From: Streptomyces polyasparticus
Lineage (GTDB): Bacteria > Actinomycetota > Actinomycetes > Streptomycetales > Streptomycetaceae
Reading direction: 5' to 3'
Length of the DNA: 64,000 nucleotides
Assembly: GCF_014493765.1 (NCBI RefSeq)
Contig: NZ_JACTVJ010000006.1
Location: 124,001-188,000 of the forward strand
A model generated the notes under the pieces. That model saw only the letters and a list, made by a program, of their open reading frames with translations, was not told the origin of the DNA and did not search any database. The position numbers and the translations under genes were made by a program. Position 1 is the first letter of the stretch. Every line of letters starts with the position of its first letter. Positions 51,884 to 62,793 of this stretch are shown in pieces.

Positions 51884-53800
51884 CTAGTTCCTGTTGCTGA
51901 TCCGGTCCATGGGCAGCCACAGGATCGCGCCCCTGCCGTCGGCCCGCGCGAGCTCCTCCTCGCTCAACAGCCGGTCGTGGACCTGCACTTCGTCGAGTGC
52001 TCCGGTGAAGTGCGCCCGTGCGTCGAGGCGCTGTCCGAGGTGCACACCGAAGCCCGAGGTGCGGCTGACCGTACCGGGCACGTCGGCCACCGCCGTCTTC
52101 GTGCCGTCGACCGTCAGCGAGAACTCCCCGCCGCCGCGCCGCAGCACCGCCCGATGCCACTGCCCGTCGTTGTACGCGGAGGAGGTCCGCGCCACCGCGG
52201 TCTTCACGGGGGTCATGCCCTCCCTCGTGGTGATCAGCGCACTGATCCGGTTCTGCTCGGGCTCGCCGCGCAGCCACACCTGCGGCTGGTTGGTGCCGAT
52301 ACCGCCCATCCACAGCATCGGCTGCTCGCCGGATTTCGCGTCGTAGCGGAACCACACGCTCGCGGTGAAGTCCTTCGTCCCGAGCGGAAGTTCGCTGCGG
52401 TACGGGAGCCGTACGGCGTCGTCGGTGCCGTCGAAGGCGATCGCCCGCCCGAAGCGGCCCTCCGTCTCCCGCGCCCCGCCGAGCACCGCCGCGTCGGCGG
52501 CTCCCTGCGCCCGGTCAGCGGTCCGCGGGTCGGGGCCGCGGCGCGGCTTCAGCCAGTCCTCGGTGAAGCGCGCGAAGCGGATCTCGTCGCGGGCGTCCAC
52601 CGCGCCGCCCTCGTACAGCAGGCCCACATGGTCCTCGTCCGCGAGCACCATGTCCGAGTAGCCCGACCAGTCCGTGGTCACCTGCGTACCGCGGTCGACG
52701 CTGTCCCAGGTGCGGCCGCCGTCGTACGAGGAGCGCACCATCATCGTGCGCCGCCGGTCCGGGTCCGCCGGGCACGCGAACAGCATGCGGCCCTTGAACT
52801 CCAGTGTGGAGCCCTGGACTTGAGGTGCGTAGAGATCGGGAATCGTGGTGAACGGTCGCACGAAGGAGTCCCCGCCGTCCCGGCTCACCGTGTGCGTACG
52901 GTGCCCGAGGTCCGTGCCGTCCTGCTCGCGCCCGTTGACGTACACCGAGCCGTCGGGCCGCTCGGTGAGCGCCATCTCGCTGGGCTTCTGCCGGAAGGTG
53001 CCGTCGGAGGCCGAGATCGGATACGAGTCGACCGCGCCGATCCGCCAGTTCTCGCCGCCGTCGTCGCTGGTGATCAGGGCGGCGTGGTTGGCGGTGACGC
53101 GGGAGCCGTCCCAGGTCTCCGTGTTCACGCCGAAGACCAGCCGGCCCTTGTGCCTGCCGCGGCTGAGCTGGATGCCGTGGTGCGGTCCCGTGGCGTACCA
53201 GGAGTTCCAGTCGTCCGGAAGGAGCTGGTCGCTCAGGTCGCGCGGCTCCGACCAGGTCAGGCCGTCGTCGTCGCTGTGCTGCAGATGGGGCGTCCGGTCG
53301 CAGGGGACCGAACAGTTCTTCCCGTCGGTCCGTCCCGTGTTGTACGTCTCGGCCAGCACGATCCTGCCGGTCTCGCGGTCGACGATCGGGGCCGGGTTGC
53401 CGTGCGTGTCGCCGTTGCCCTCGTTGACGACCTGCAGCGGGCCCCAGGTGCGGCCGCCGTCCGTGGAGCGCTTGAGGACGAGGTCGATGTCGCCGGCGTC
53501 CGAGCAGTCGTTCACCCGGCCCTCGGCGAAGGCGAGCAGGGTGCCCTTGGTGGTCTGCACGATCGCGGGGATCCGGTAGCAGGCGTAGCCCGGGTCCTGC
53601 GAGGCCTTGAAGAGCACCTGCTGCTCGAAGGCCGGGGTGGTGGCGCCCGGTGTGACCGAAGCGGTGGCGTTCTGTGCGGTGGGGGCGGTGGCGCTCTGTG
53701 CGTCGGGGGCCGCGGCCGAGATCAGGCCGGGCAGGAGGAGTGCGGCCAGCGCCGTGGCGACGGCCGGTCTCAGGCGTGCGCGTATCTGCTGTGCCGGCAT
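51884..53800 (-). CDS. Secreted exo-alpha-sialidase (GH33) with LamG domain
   Basis: A 638-residue extracellular glycosidase releasing terminal sialic acids. The signal peptide (RPAVATALAALLLPGLISAAAPDA) is at 10-35. The six-bladed sialidase domain has the YRIPAI arginine motif and five Asp boxes (STDGGRTW, SDDDGLTW, SDDGGENW, SRDGGDSF, SYDGGRTW). The C-terminal 190 residues form a LamG/concanavalin-like domain (AIAFDGTDDAVRLP ... FTGALDEVQVHDRLLSEEE). The start is taken as the ATG at 53800 (MPAQQIRARLRPA); the further upstream frame is not protein-like. It is the first gene of the two-gene operon. Confidence 0.95.
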   Translation of the reverse strand: MPAQQIRARLRPAVATALAALLLPGLISAAAPDAQSATAPTAQNATASVTPGATTPAFEQQVLFKASQDPGYACYRIPAIVQTTKGTLLAFAEGRVNDCSDAGDIDLVLKRSTDGGRTWGPLQVVNEGNGDTHGNPAPIVDRETGRIVLAETYNTGRTDGKNCSVPCDRTPHLQHSDDDGLTWSEPRDLSDQLLPDDWNSWYATGPHHGIQLSRGRHKGRLVFGVNTETWDGSRVTANHAALITSDDGGENWRIGAVDSYPISASDGTFRQKPSEMALTERPDGSVYVNGREQDGTDLGHRTHTVSRDGGDSFVRPFTTIPDLYAPQVQGSTLEFKGRMLFACPADPDRRRTMMVRSSYDGGRTWDSVDRGTQVTTDWSGYSDMVLADEDHVGLLYEGGAVDARDEIRFARFTEDWLKPRRGPDPRTADRAQGAADAAVLGGARETEGRFGRAIAFDGTDDAVRLPYRSELPLGTKDFTASVWFRYDAKSGEQPMLWMGGIGTNQPQVWLRGEPEQNRISALITTREGMTPVKTAVARTSSAYNDGQWHRAVLRRGGGEFSLTVDGTKTAVADVPGTVSRTSGFGVHLGQRLDARAHFTGALDEVQVHDRLLSEEELARADGRGAILWLPMDRISNRN

Positions 53801-54084
53801 GCGGGTCTGCCCTTCGTGCGGGTGCGTGCGGAAAGGTGCCGGGTGCGTACGGGTCTGTGCCGGGTGCGGACGAGCGAAACGGACATCGGACGTAGGACGT
53901 CCAACGTGCAAGTCCCAGACGGTACTTGGGGCCCGCCGGGCCTCACAAGGCACGTGCACGTCTTTGTCGCATCGGGCGACGGCCGACACGCGCCCTGCGC
54001 CACGCGGCCCCCCCCGAATTGGGCTACGGAGCAGGTCGGGGGAGGATAGGGGCGTCGAGTCCGTCGAGCCGGGGAAGGCGCGCC

Positions 54085-56121
<2,037 letters not shown>

Positions 56122-56220
56122 GGGGCTGAGCCGGCCGTCGGGCGGACGCGACGAGTCCGGTGTGGGCGCGGGCGGCGTCGGCACGGGACTGGTGAACAGC
56201 CCGCAGGGGCAGGAGACTTC

Positions 56221-56253
56221 GCGGCGGACGGAGCCGGACGGCCCGTCCGCCGC
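56221..56253 (+). terminator. Hairpin downstream of nadE
   Basis: GCGGCGGACGG / CCGTCCGCCGC (11-bp arms) lies 100 bp past the nadE stop and 110 bp before the caspase-like gene, so that gene likely has its own promoter in 56254-56363. Confidence 0.6.
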
Positions 56254-56363
56254 CCACTGTTCGCCCGCACCGTCCGCCGCTCGTAGAAGGTGAACCCGGG
56301 AACTGCTCAACCTCCCTGTGCCATCCTGACCTGCGCAGGCGATGGACGCGGGGAGGCGGCGGC

Positions 56364-59300
56364 ATGGGGCAGAGCAGGCAGGCGCTGATCGTGGCGGTGC
56401 CCCAGTACGAACTCTCGGACCGCTTCGAGGACTTGAGGGACACCGTCGGCCGGGACGTCGAGCTGATGACCGAGGCACTGCGCTCCTCCGGCTACAGCGT
56501 GGAGCTCGTCGGCGTACCCCCGCACGAGCCCGCCCTGCGCTCACGGATCCGCAGCACCATCAGCCGGGTGTGCGCCACCGCGCCGGAGGACAGCACCGTC
56601 CTCATCCACTTCACCGGGCACGGTCTCTCCGTCGGCGGCGCGGACTATCTCGTCCCCGCGGACGCCCAGTTGACCTGGGCGACCTCACCGCCGCAGGTCG
56701 CGCTCGACAGCCTCATCGGACTCGACCTCGCGGAACTGCTCCAGGGCTGCCGGGCCGACACGGTGCTGCTCACTGTGGACGCCTGCCGCGACACGGCCGG
56801 CGCGGACGGCCCCTCCTACGGTGGCCCCGCGACCAACTTCCCGGCCTGGCGGGACAGGGTCGCCGTCCTCTTCGGCTGCGGCCCGGGCCAGACGTGCGGC
56901 TCCGACGCGGAACTGGGCAGTCACTTCTCACGGGCCCTCGCGGAGGCCCTGCACGCCGACACCGCGCCGCGCACGGTGGCGGACGTCATCACCCACACCG
57001 TCCGCAGGACCACCGAGTTCGCCCGGGCCGCTCGCGAGAAGCAGACCCCGACCCCTCACTACGCCCCGAGCGGCCCCGACGCCGTCAAGGAGGTCGAACT
57101 CTGCGCAGGCCGCACCCTCCAGGAGGAGTGGACGCTGGCGGTCCGTGATCCGGAGCTGTGGGCGTCGGTCCAGTGCGGGGACGAACGCCGCGCCGCGCTG
57201 CAGCAGGCACTGGTCCGGCTGACGCAGGAATGCGCGAAGTGGCGCGGCGGCGCCCTGGCCCGGGTCCCCGACCCCTGGGCGGACGACAACTACCCCGTGC
57301 GGGTCCTGTCGCAAGGACTCAGACCGCTCCTCGCACCGTCGCAGACCCAGGGCGGACCGCTGCTCGACGCGGGCGAGTTCGCGCTGCTGGCCGCGGCACC
57401 GTTCGTACGGGAGGCGGTCCATGCGATGGGGATCAGGAACGTTGCCACGATCGACCCGCACCGTCTCGATCCCGCCATGGGCGATGGGGGACGCGATCCC
57501 GAACGCGTCGACCTGGAGCACACGTTCGCGGCGCACGCCCTGCTGCGGCGCAAGGGCCGGGAGCTGGCCGGACGCGGGCGCGCGGAGGAGGCCGAAGCCG
57601 TCGCCGCCTGGCTCGTCCACCGGCACGTCAGCGGCAAGGAGGAGCTCTGGGACACGTATGCCCCCCAACTCCTCACCCCGCTCGCCAAGGTGATGATCGG
57701 CGCCGACGCCGCACCCGCCAGGATCGGGGAACTCACCGACGAGCTGGTGCGCGTCTGCCGCCAGACCGGGCTGGCTCCCGCACAGCCCTACCAGGGAGAG
57801 CGTCAAGGCGCCGACACCCATTGGCGCCTTGACGAACTCGTGTGCCCGGACTCGACCGTGGAGCGCTGGCGGCCGCGCGAACTGTCCTGGCTGATCGGTG
57901 TCGCGGGCCTGCTCGGCGGCGATCTGCGCCAGCTGCCCGGGGTCCTGGTGGACAACATCGGCATCACCGACGGTCTGCGCCCCGTCCAGGCTGTCCAGAG
58001 CGTGCGCGAGCTGAGGTGGTCCCGGGACCGCCACAGCAAGGCCCTCGACCTCGACCTCCCCTGCCCCCACCCCGCGGTCCACGCGGCGCTGGAGGCGTTG
58101 ACCCAATGGACCGACGACGCCGTGCGGCGGATCCGGGCCCACACCGCCCCGACGGGGCCGACCGAGCTGCTCACCCATCTGCCCGAGCGGGTCACCTGCC
58201 GCAGGCTGCGCCCGCAGTACGACCTCACGACCAGGAGCGACGCCTACGGAGTGCCGCTGATGCGGTTCGCCCTCGCCGAGGACGAGATGCGTGAACTCCT
58301 CATGGGCACCCAGCTGTACGGCGACCCCGCTCTCGCGCTGCGGGAGCTCTACCAGAACGCGCTCGACGCCTGCCGCTACCGTCAGGCCCGGGTGCGCTAC
58401 GGGGAAGTCAGCCGGAAGATCGCCCGGAACTGGGAAGGGGAGATCGTCTTCCGGCAGGGCGTCGACGACGAGGGCCGTCCCTACGTGGAGTGCGAGGACA
58501 ACGGCGTCGGCATGGGGCACGAGACGCTGCGCGGCACCTTCTCGCGGGCCGGCCGGCGCTTCGAGCAGTCGCGCGAGTACAGGCGGGAGCAGGCCAACTG
58601 GCGGCGGGCCGACCCCGACCTGAGGATCTACCCCAACAGCCGTTTCGGCGTGGGGGTCTTCAGCTATTTCATGCTGGCCGACGAGATCAGCATCTGGACC
58701 CGCGCCACCGACGAGTACGGACGTGAGGACCCCTCCGGCGGGCTGCGCGTCGACATCGCCTCCAGCGGGAGCCTGTTCCGCATCCGCAGGAACGACGCGG
58801 CACAGGCCACGGGCGGCACGAAGGTGCGGCTCTATCTGCAGGCCGACGGCGTCGACGTGGCCGGACAACTCGGCAAGCACATCTGGCGGTCGGACTTCGC
58901 GATGCGTGTGGAGGACGAGGGCCTGACCGTTCGGACGTGGGAGAAGAAGGCCCTCTACTACTTCGGCGACCACACCCGGCCGGTGCCCGCGGGCAAGGAC
59001 ATGTGGTGGGTGGAGGGCAAGGGATGCCTTCTCGCAGACGGTGTGCAGGTCGACACGGGAGCCATGTTCGGTGAGGGCGACCACACCGCCCAGACCTGGC
59101 TCCGTGAGGACCGTCGCGCGCCGTACCGCGACGAGTTCGACGACTCAACCGGTCGCAGGACCGAAAGGCCTCCGTTCGGTTGCGTGGTGGACCTGCGCGA
59201 GACACACGCCCCGGACATCAGCACCAGCAGGACGACCCTTCTCTCGTACGACCGGGACTGGGTGGCCGATCGCGTCCTGGAGGCCTGCCGGGACTTCGAG

Positions 59301-61628
59301 GCACCCGAGTGGATGACCATGGAGTGGCTCTGGGCCTTCGCCACCTGGCACCCGGAAGGGGCGGTACGCATCACGGAGCGGCTGCTCGCAGCCGACGTAC
59401 GCCTCACCAGCCGACTCGGCTGGGACCGGTCGACCGACTTCGAGTTCCGGAAGGTGGGGTGCTTCCCGCTCGATTCGGGTCTGGTGGCGTTCCGTACGGA
59501 ATACGGGGGGTCCAGTGCCCTCGGCTCGGTCAGCCACCTTGAAGAGACTCTGCCGGCGTGGCGGGCCGGCGTACTGCGCTCAGCGGGTATCGAACTCGGC
59601 GTGCGGCTACGGCAGCTGGCGGTGCCGGAGACGGTGGCCGGATATCCGACGCCGCAGGCCTGGGAGGCGTACGTCGGACGGAGATCTCTCCTGGGCCAGT
59701 TCGACGGCGTACGGCGGGCCGCACTGGAGCACGGCACGGACGAAGTGCTGACTCTCGGCGACTTGTGGCGGAGGCTGCGACGCTATGCGGTCGTGGGCCT
59801 GGGGCTTCCCCCGGCGACAGGCTTCGACGCCGCGCACGCGATGGAGCTGGACGCCACGGACTGCGAGCTGCTGATGGGAGGCCGCACCTACTTCGGGTCC
59901 CTTCTTGATCCGGACCTCAATCGTGACGAAGTGGATGTGCTGTCCGTGCTGAGCCGCTTCAGCGCACAGCGGGGGCTTTCGCTGCGCGAGGCGTTGGGCA
60001 GGGCACGGCGCTTCGCGGCCGCGGGTTTTCCGCTGGCAATTCCCGAGACGGTCGCCGAACCTCCCGAGAACGAGGTGGCCACCCGAGAGGAACTCGAGGT
60101 GCTGTCCTGGCACTTCCAGTTCGTGCATACAGGCGAGCGGCCCCGAGGCCCGGTCCCGGACGCCGATGAGTACGAGAAGGTGCTGCACCGGTACGCGTGG
60201 CTCGGCGTGACGCCCGTCGCGCTGCCCGAGAGAGCCGAGGCTCCCGAAGCCGATGTGAGGCGTCAGGGCCCGCCGCGCTTCAGCGTGCCGCAGGAACAGC
60301 GTGAGGAGTTCGAGCGGAGCCTCGGGGCGTCCTGGTTCCGGGGGGTCGGCACCCTCTCCCGCCGCCAACTGGCGCGCGGGTCCGGGATGCTGTCGCTGCC
60401 CATCGACCAGGTCCTCGCGCGGTATGACGCCATCCTCAGGTCCCAGGCGGTGCGCATCCCCGACTACGGAGATCTGGCCGGCCGGGTCTTCAGCCGACTC
60501 GACAGCGACCTCCTGGGCGCCGCGCTGAACGACTGGATGGGTCGTTCGCTGTCCGACGAAGGAGCCGTCTGCCCTGCTTCGTTGCTCGAGACTGCGGCAG
60601 CCGTACGCACCGTGCAGGAGACCACGGAGCAGGTCGCGGAGAGCCTTCGCCAATTGGCGGCCCACGGTCTCGTGGCCACAGAGGCACCGGCTCTGGCCGA
60701 GAGCTGGCGTGGCATCTCGCAGAACGACTGGGATCTGCTCCCGGTGCCCATCCTCCGAGAAAATGAGCTGCCCGGCTATCCCCAGGCGCGAGCGTCCATG
60801 GTGGTGAACGGTGAGATCCACGGCCTCTACGCGGTCCTGGCCGCGGCGTACGCCAGGATGCCCCTCGGCTCCGTGATCGAGCGGCTGCTGACCGTGGGCC
60901 CTCTCGTCGGGCTCGCGGCGTCCGGACCGGCGCTTCCGGCCTCTCTCGCCGAGCTGCGCCCCACCCCGGCGGACATCCAGGCGTGCTGCGTCCAAGAGGA
61001 CCGCCGAGTGGACTGGTGCATGGACTCCGCCCCCATGAGGCTGGTCCAACACGCCCTCTCCACGGACGGCACCCTCGGCGAGAGCATGGCGGTCCTGAGC
61101 CGCTACGCCCCGCTGGGCGGTCCGTGGCGGGAACCCGCGGACGAGGGCCGAGGCCACGGTGCGCACCCGGGCGGCCTCGCCGACTGGCGGGAGCACCGGC
61201 CCAGCCAGCACGACAGGGCGCTCTTCGGCCCCGATCTGGTGGGTGCCGGCCCCGCGGGGCCGCTCGAACTGCTGCGCGTCGCGGCCCGTTTCGGCTGGCG
61301 GATCGACCACGCGTGGGACCGGCTGGCGATTTACCGTCCGCTCGGGCTCGAACTGCTCGTGGACCGCCCGGAGTTCGAAGTGGTGCCGACCTGGGAGGAC
61401 CTGATCCTCCTGACCGAGAACCTCACGGGCTCGGCTCCCGCGCTCGGCGGGCAGGTCACGGCCGAGCGCATCGCGGTCACCGCGCGGGAGCTGGAGCGGC
61501 CGACCCGCTGGGTCCATGACCGACTGGCCCTCTACGCCCCGCTGTTCGGCCTCGCGCTGCCGGCGGATTGCCCCGCCGAGCCGGCCCCGACGCCGGTACC
61601 CCGTCCCTACCGGGACCACACCGAGTGA
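56364..61628 (+). CDS. Caspase-like / Hsp90-like ATPase giant protein
   Basis: A 1,754-residue protein. Residues 1 to about 230 form a caspase-like (C14) protease domain with catalytic His86 (VLIHFTGHGLS) and Cys141 (LLTVDACRDT) and the late GSHFSRAL block. Residues about 640-1000 form a GHKL/Hsp90-type ATPase: N-box RELYQNALDACRYRQ (Glu661, Asn665), G1 ECEDNGVGMG (Asp712) and G2 NSRFGVGVFSYFML (from Asn758). The C-terminal 500-700 residues hold repeated segments like HRYAWLGV, IERLLTVGPLVGL, WDRLAIYRPLGLELL and HDRLALYAPLFGLAL, resembling tandem winged helices. The ATG is preceded by GGGGAGG. It is followed by two coupled genes. The architecture resembles predicted NTP-dependent conflict/cell-death systems; its real function is unknown. 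Confidence 0.88.
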   Translation: MGQSRQALIVAVPQYELSDRFEDLRDTVGRDVELMTEALRSSGYSVELVGVPPHEPALRSRIRSTISRVCATAPEDSTVLIHFTGHGLSVGGADYLVPADAQLTWATSPPQVALDSLIGLDLAELLQGCRADTVLLTVDACRDTAGADGPSYGGPATNFPAWRDRVAVLFGCGPGQTCGSDAELGSHFSRALAEALHADTAPRTVADVITHTVRRTTEFARAAREKQTPTPHYAPSGPDAVKEVELCAGRTLQEEWTLAVRDPELWASVQCGDERRAALQQALVRLTQECAKWRGGALARVPDPWADDNYPVRVLSQGLRPLLAPSQTQGGPLLDAGEFALLAAAPFVREAVHAMGIRNVATIDPHRLDPAMGDGGRDPERVDLEHTFAAHALLRRKGRELAGRGRAEEAEAVAAWLVHRHVSGKEELWDTYAPQLLTPLAKVMIGADAAPARIGELTDELVRVCRQTGLAPAQPYQGERQGADTHWRLDELVCPDSTVERWRPRELSWLIGVAGLLGGDLRQLPGVLVDNIGITDGLRPVQAVQSVRELRWSRDRHSKALDLDLPCPHPAVHAALEALTQWTDDAVRRIRAHTAPTGPTELLTHLPERVTCRRLRPQYDLTTRSDAYGVPLMRFALAEDEMRELLMGTQLYGDPALALRELYQNALDACRYRQARVRYGEVSRKIARNWEGEIVFRQGVDDEGRPYVECEDNGVGMGHETLRGTFSRAGRRFEQSREYRREQANWRRADPDLRIYPNSRFGVGVFSYFMLADEISIWTRATDEYGREDPSGGLRVDIASSGSLFRIRRNDAAQATGGTKVRLYLQADGVDVAGQLGKHIWRSDFAMRVEDEGLTVRTWEKKALYYFGDHTRPVPAGKDMWWVEGKGCLLADGVQVDTGAMFGEGDHTAQTWLREDRRAPYRDEFDDSTGRRTERPPFGCVVDLRETHAPDISTSRTTLLSYDRDWVADRVLEACRDFEAPEWMTMEWLWAFATWHPEGAVRITERLLAADVRLTSRLGWDRSTDFEFRKVGCFPLDSGLVAFRTEYGGSSALGSVSHLEETLPAWRAGVLRSAGIELGVRLRQLAVPETVAGYPTPQAWEAYVGRRSLLGQFDGVRRAALEHGTDEVLTLGDLWRRLRRYAVVGLGLPPATGFDAAHAMELDATDCELLMGGRTYFGSLLDPDLNRDEVDVLSVLSRFSAQRGLSLREALGRARRFAAAGFPLAIPETVAEPPENEVATREELEVLSWHFQFVHTGERPRGPVPDADEYEKVLHRYAWLGVTPVALPERAEAPEADVRRQGPPRFSVPQEQREEFERSLGASWFRGVGTLSRRQLARGSGMLSLPIDQVLARYDAILRSQAVRIPDYGDLAGRVFSRLDSDLLGAALNDWMGRSLSDEGAVCPASLLETAAAVRTVQETTEQVAESLRQLAAHGLVATEAPALAESWRGISQNDWDLLPVPILRENELPGYPQARASMVVNGEIHGLYAVLAAAYARMPLGSVIERLLTVGPLVGLAASGPALPASLAELRPTPADIQACCVQEDRRVDWCMDSAPMRLVQHALSTDGTLGESMAVLSRYAPLGGPWREPADEGRGHGAHPGGLADWREHRPSQHDRALFGPDLVGAGPAGPLELLRVAARFGWRIDHAWDRLAIYRPLGLELLVDRPEFEVVPTWEDLILLTENLTGSAPALGGQVTAERIAVTARELERPTRWVHDRLALYAPLFGLALPADCPAEPAPTPVPRPYRDHTE

Positions 61629-61635
61629 GGAAGCG

Positions 61636-61983
61636 ATGCCCGATCACGTAGCGACCGATTTCCGTGAATACGAGCCGCCCGTTCCGCCCACCGACACTTT
61701 CGACGTCGTACGTTCCGAGGACGGCCGCTGGTACACGGTGACCGGACCGTGCCCGACCTGCAGGGCGACGGTGGTCTTCCGTGTCGCGTACGGGGTACTG
61801 GGGCCGACCAAGCGGCTCCTGGGCCGCGGTCGGCGTGCGCCCGAGCCGCTCACGGGCAGCATTCCCGTCTACTGCCAGTGCGGCTACCCCCACGCGGAGC
61901 GGCCGCCCGAGTCGCCCGACTCGGGGTGCGGCGCCTTCTGGGAGGTTCCTGTGCCCGCGCCCGGCCCGGGGACGAGCACGTGA
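61636..61983 (+). CDS. Cys-rich zinc-ribbon-like small protein
   Basis: A 115-residue protein not known to me by family. A Cys pair (GPCPTCRATVVF, Cys39/Cys42) and a second cluster (VYCQCGYPHAERP, Cys80/Cys82/His86, plus Cys98 in DSGCGAFW) suggest a zinc ribbon. The rest is Pro-rich at both ends. The ATG at 61636 follows GAGGA, eight bases after the caspase-like gene stop. The stop overlaps the next GTG start (GTGA). It is probably a dedicated accessory of the caspase/Hsp90 protein, perhaps a sensor or adaptor; that is inference from gene order. Confidence 0.8.
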   Translation: MPDHVATDFREYEPPVPPTDTFDVVRSEDGRWYTVTGPCPTCRATVVFRVAYGVLGPTKRLLGRGRRAPEPLTGSIPVYCQCGYPHAERPPESPDSGCGAFWEVPVPAPGPGTST

Positions 61984-62627
61984 CGGACCTGGCCAAGAAG
62001 CGGTTCGCGCAGCTCGGTCAGCAGTTGCAGCTCGATCAGCTCACCGCGGTACGCCGGCAGGCCGAGGGGTGGCGCAACGGCCTGACCGGGCTCACCGGTC
62101 TGGTCGGAGTGGTCTTCGTGCTCAAGGGCCGCGAGAGCGTGGCCGGGATGCCCGCCGTGTGGCGCTGGACCACGGCGGCGTTGCTCGTGTCCGCCTTCGT
62201 CCTGCTGCTGATCGGGGCACTCGGTGCCGTCCGGGCCGCGCACGGACAGCTGGGGCAGCGGACCTGGCTGACCGGGGACCGGCTCTTCGCAGCCGTCCTT
62301 GACGAGGTCGAGCGGACCCAGGACGCCCTGACCGCCGCGCGCCGGACCTCTGTCGTGGGCCTGTGCGTGATCGTCGCCGCCGTCGCCGTGTCCTGGGCCG
62401 TCCCGGCGGACGACAGCAAGGAACCCGCCACCGCGGTGCCGCACGTTCTGGTGGTGACCGCCGACGGCCCCCGCTGCGGTGAGCTCATGGCAGGCGACAC
62501 CCGGACGCTGACCCTCAAGGTCGCCGGGGAGAAGGACAAGTCCGGCGGGCGTACACCGGCGGCCGGCGAGTGGCGCAGCATCCCCCTCGACCAGGTGCGT
62601 TCCATCACCCCTGTCCGCGGCTGCTGA
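61980..62627 (+). CDS. Three-TM membrane protein of the caspase cassette
   Basis: A 215-residue protein of unknown family. An amphipathic, charged N-terminus (KKRFAQLGQQLQLDQLTAVRRQAEGW) precedes TM segments at about 30-48 (LTGLTGLVGVVFVLKG), 62-85 (WTTAALLVSAFVLLLIGALGAV) and 122-140 (TSVVGLCVIVAAVAVSWAV). A soluble tail of about 75 residues ends IPLDQVRSITPVRGC. The GTG start overlaps the upstream stop, so it is coupled. A membrane partner fits a cell-death effector or anchoring role; no catalytic motif is seen. Confidence 0.8.
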   Translation: MTDLAKKRFAQLGQQLQLDQLTAVRRQAEGWRNGLTGLTGLVGVVFVLKGRESVAGMPAVWRWTTAALLVSAFVLLLIGALGAVRAAHGQLGQRTWLTGDRLFAAVLDEVERTQDALTAARRTSVVGLCVIVAAVAVSWAVPADDSKEPATAVPHVLVVTADGPRCGELMAGDTRTLTLKVAGEKDKSGGRTPAAGEWRSIPLDQVRSITPVRGC

Positions 62628-62721
62628 CCGGCTCGCCTCGCCGCCGCCCGTCGCCGGCGAGTGACAGCCGCCGGGGATGAGCGATCAGAACCCCCGCACA
62701 ACGCGGGAGCGACACAAGGCA

Positions 62722-62766
62722 AGGGCCCGGCCGGCGCAGGGGGCGCTCCCCGCCGGCCCGGGCCCT
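62722..62766. terminator. G/C hairpin between convergent genes
   Basis: AGGGCCCGGCCGGCG pairs with CGCCGGCCCGGGCCCT (one bulge) across a 14-nt loop. It is placed between the cassette's last gene and fdhD and can terminate both. Confidence 0.75.
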
Positions 62767-62793
62767 GCCCGTCGTGCAGCGGACCGCCGCCGC

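Noticed and set aside
56928-59084. 718-codon antisense frame in the caspase-Hsp90 gene
   Set aside because: It is antisense to well-defined catalytic motifs on the plus strand, has no recognisable domain, and reflects codon bias.
56364-62627. Recently acquired genomic island around the caspase cassette
   Set aside because: There is no integrase, tRNA, direct-repeat att site or composition shift. Codon use equals that of the flanking nadE and fdhD genes.
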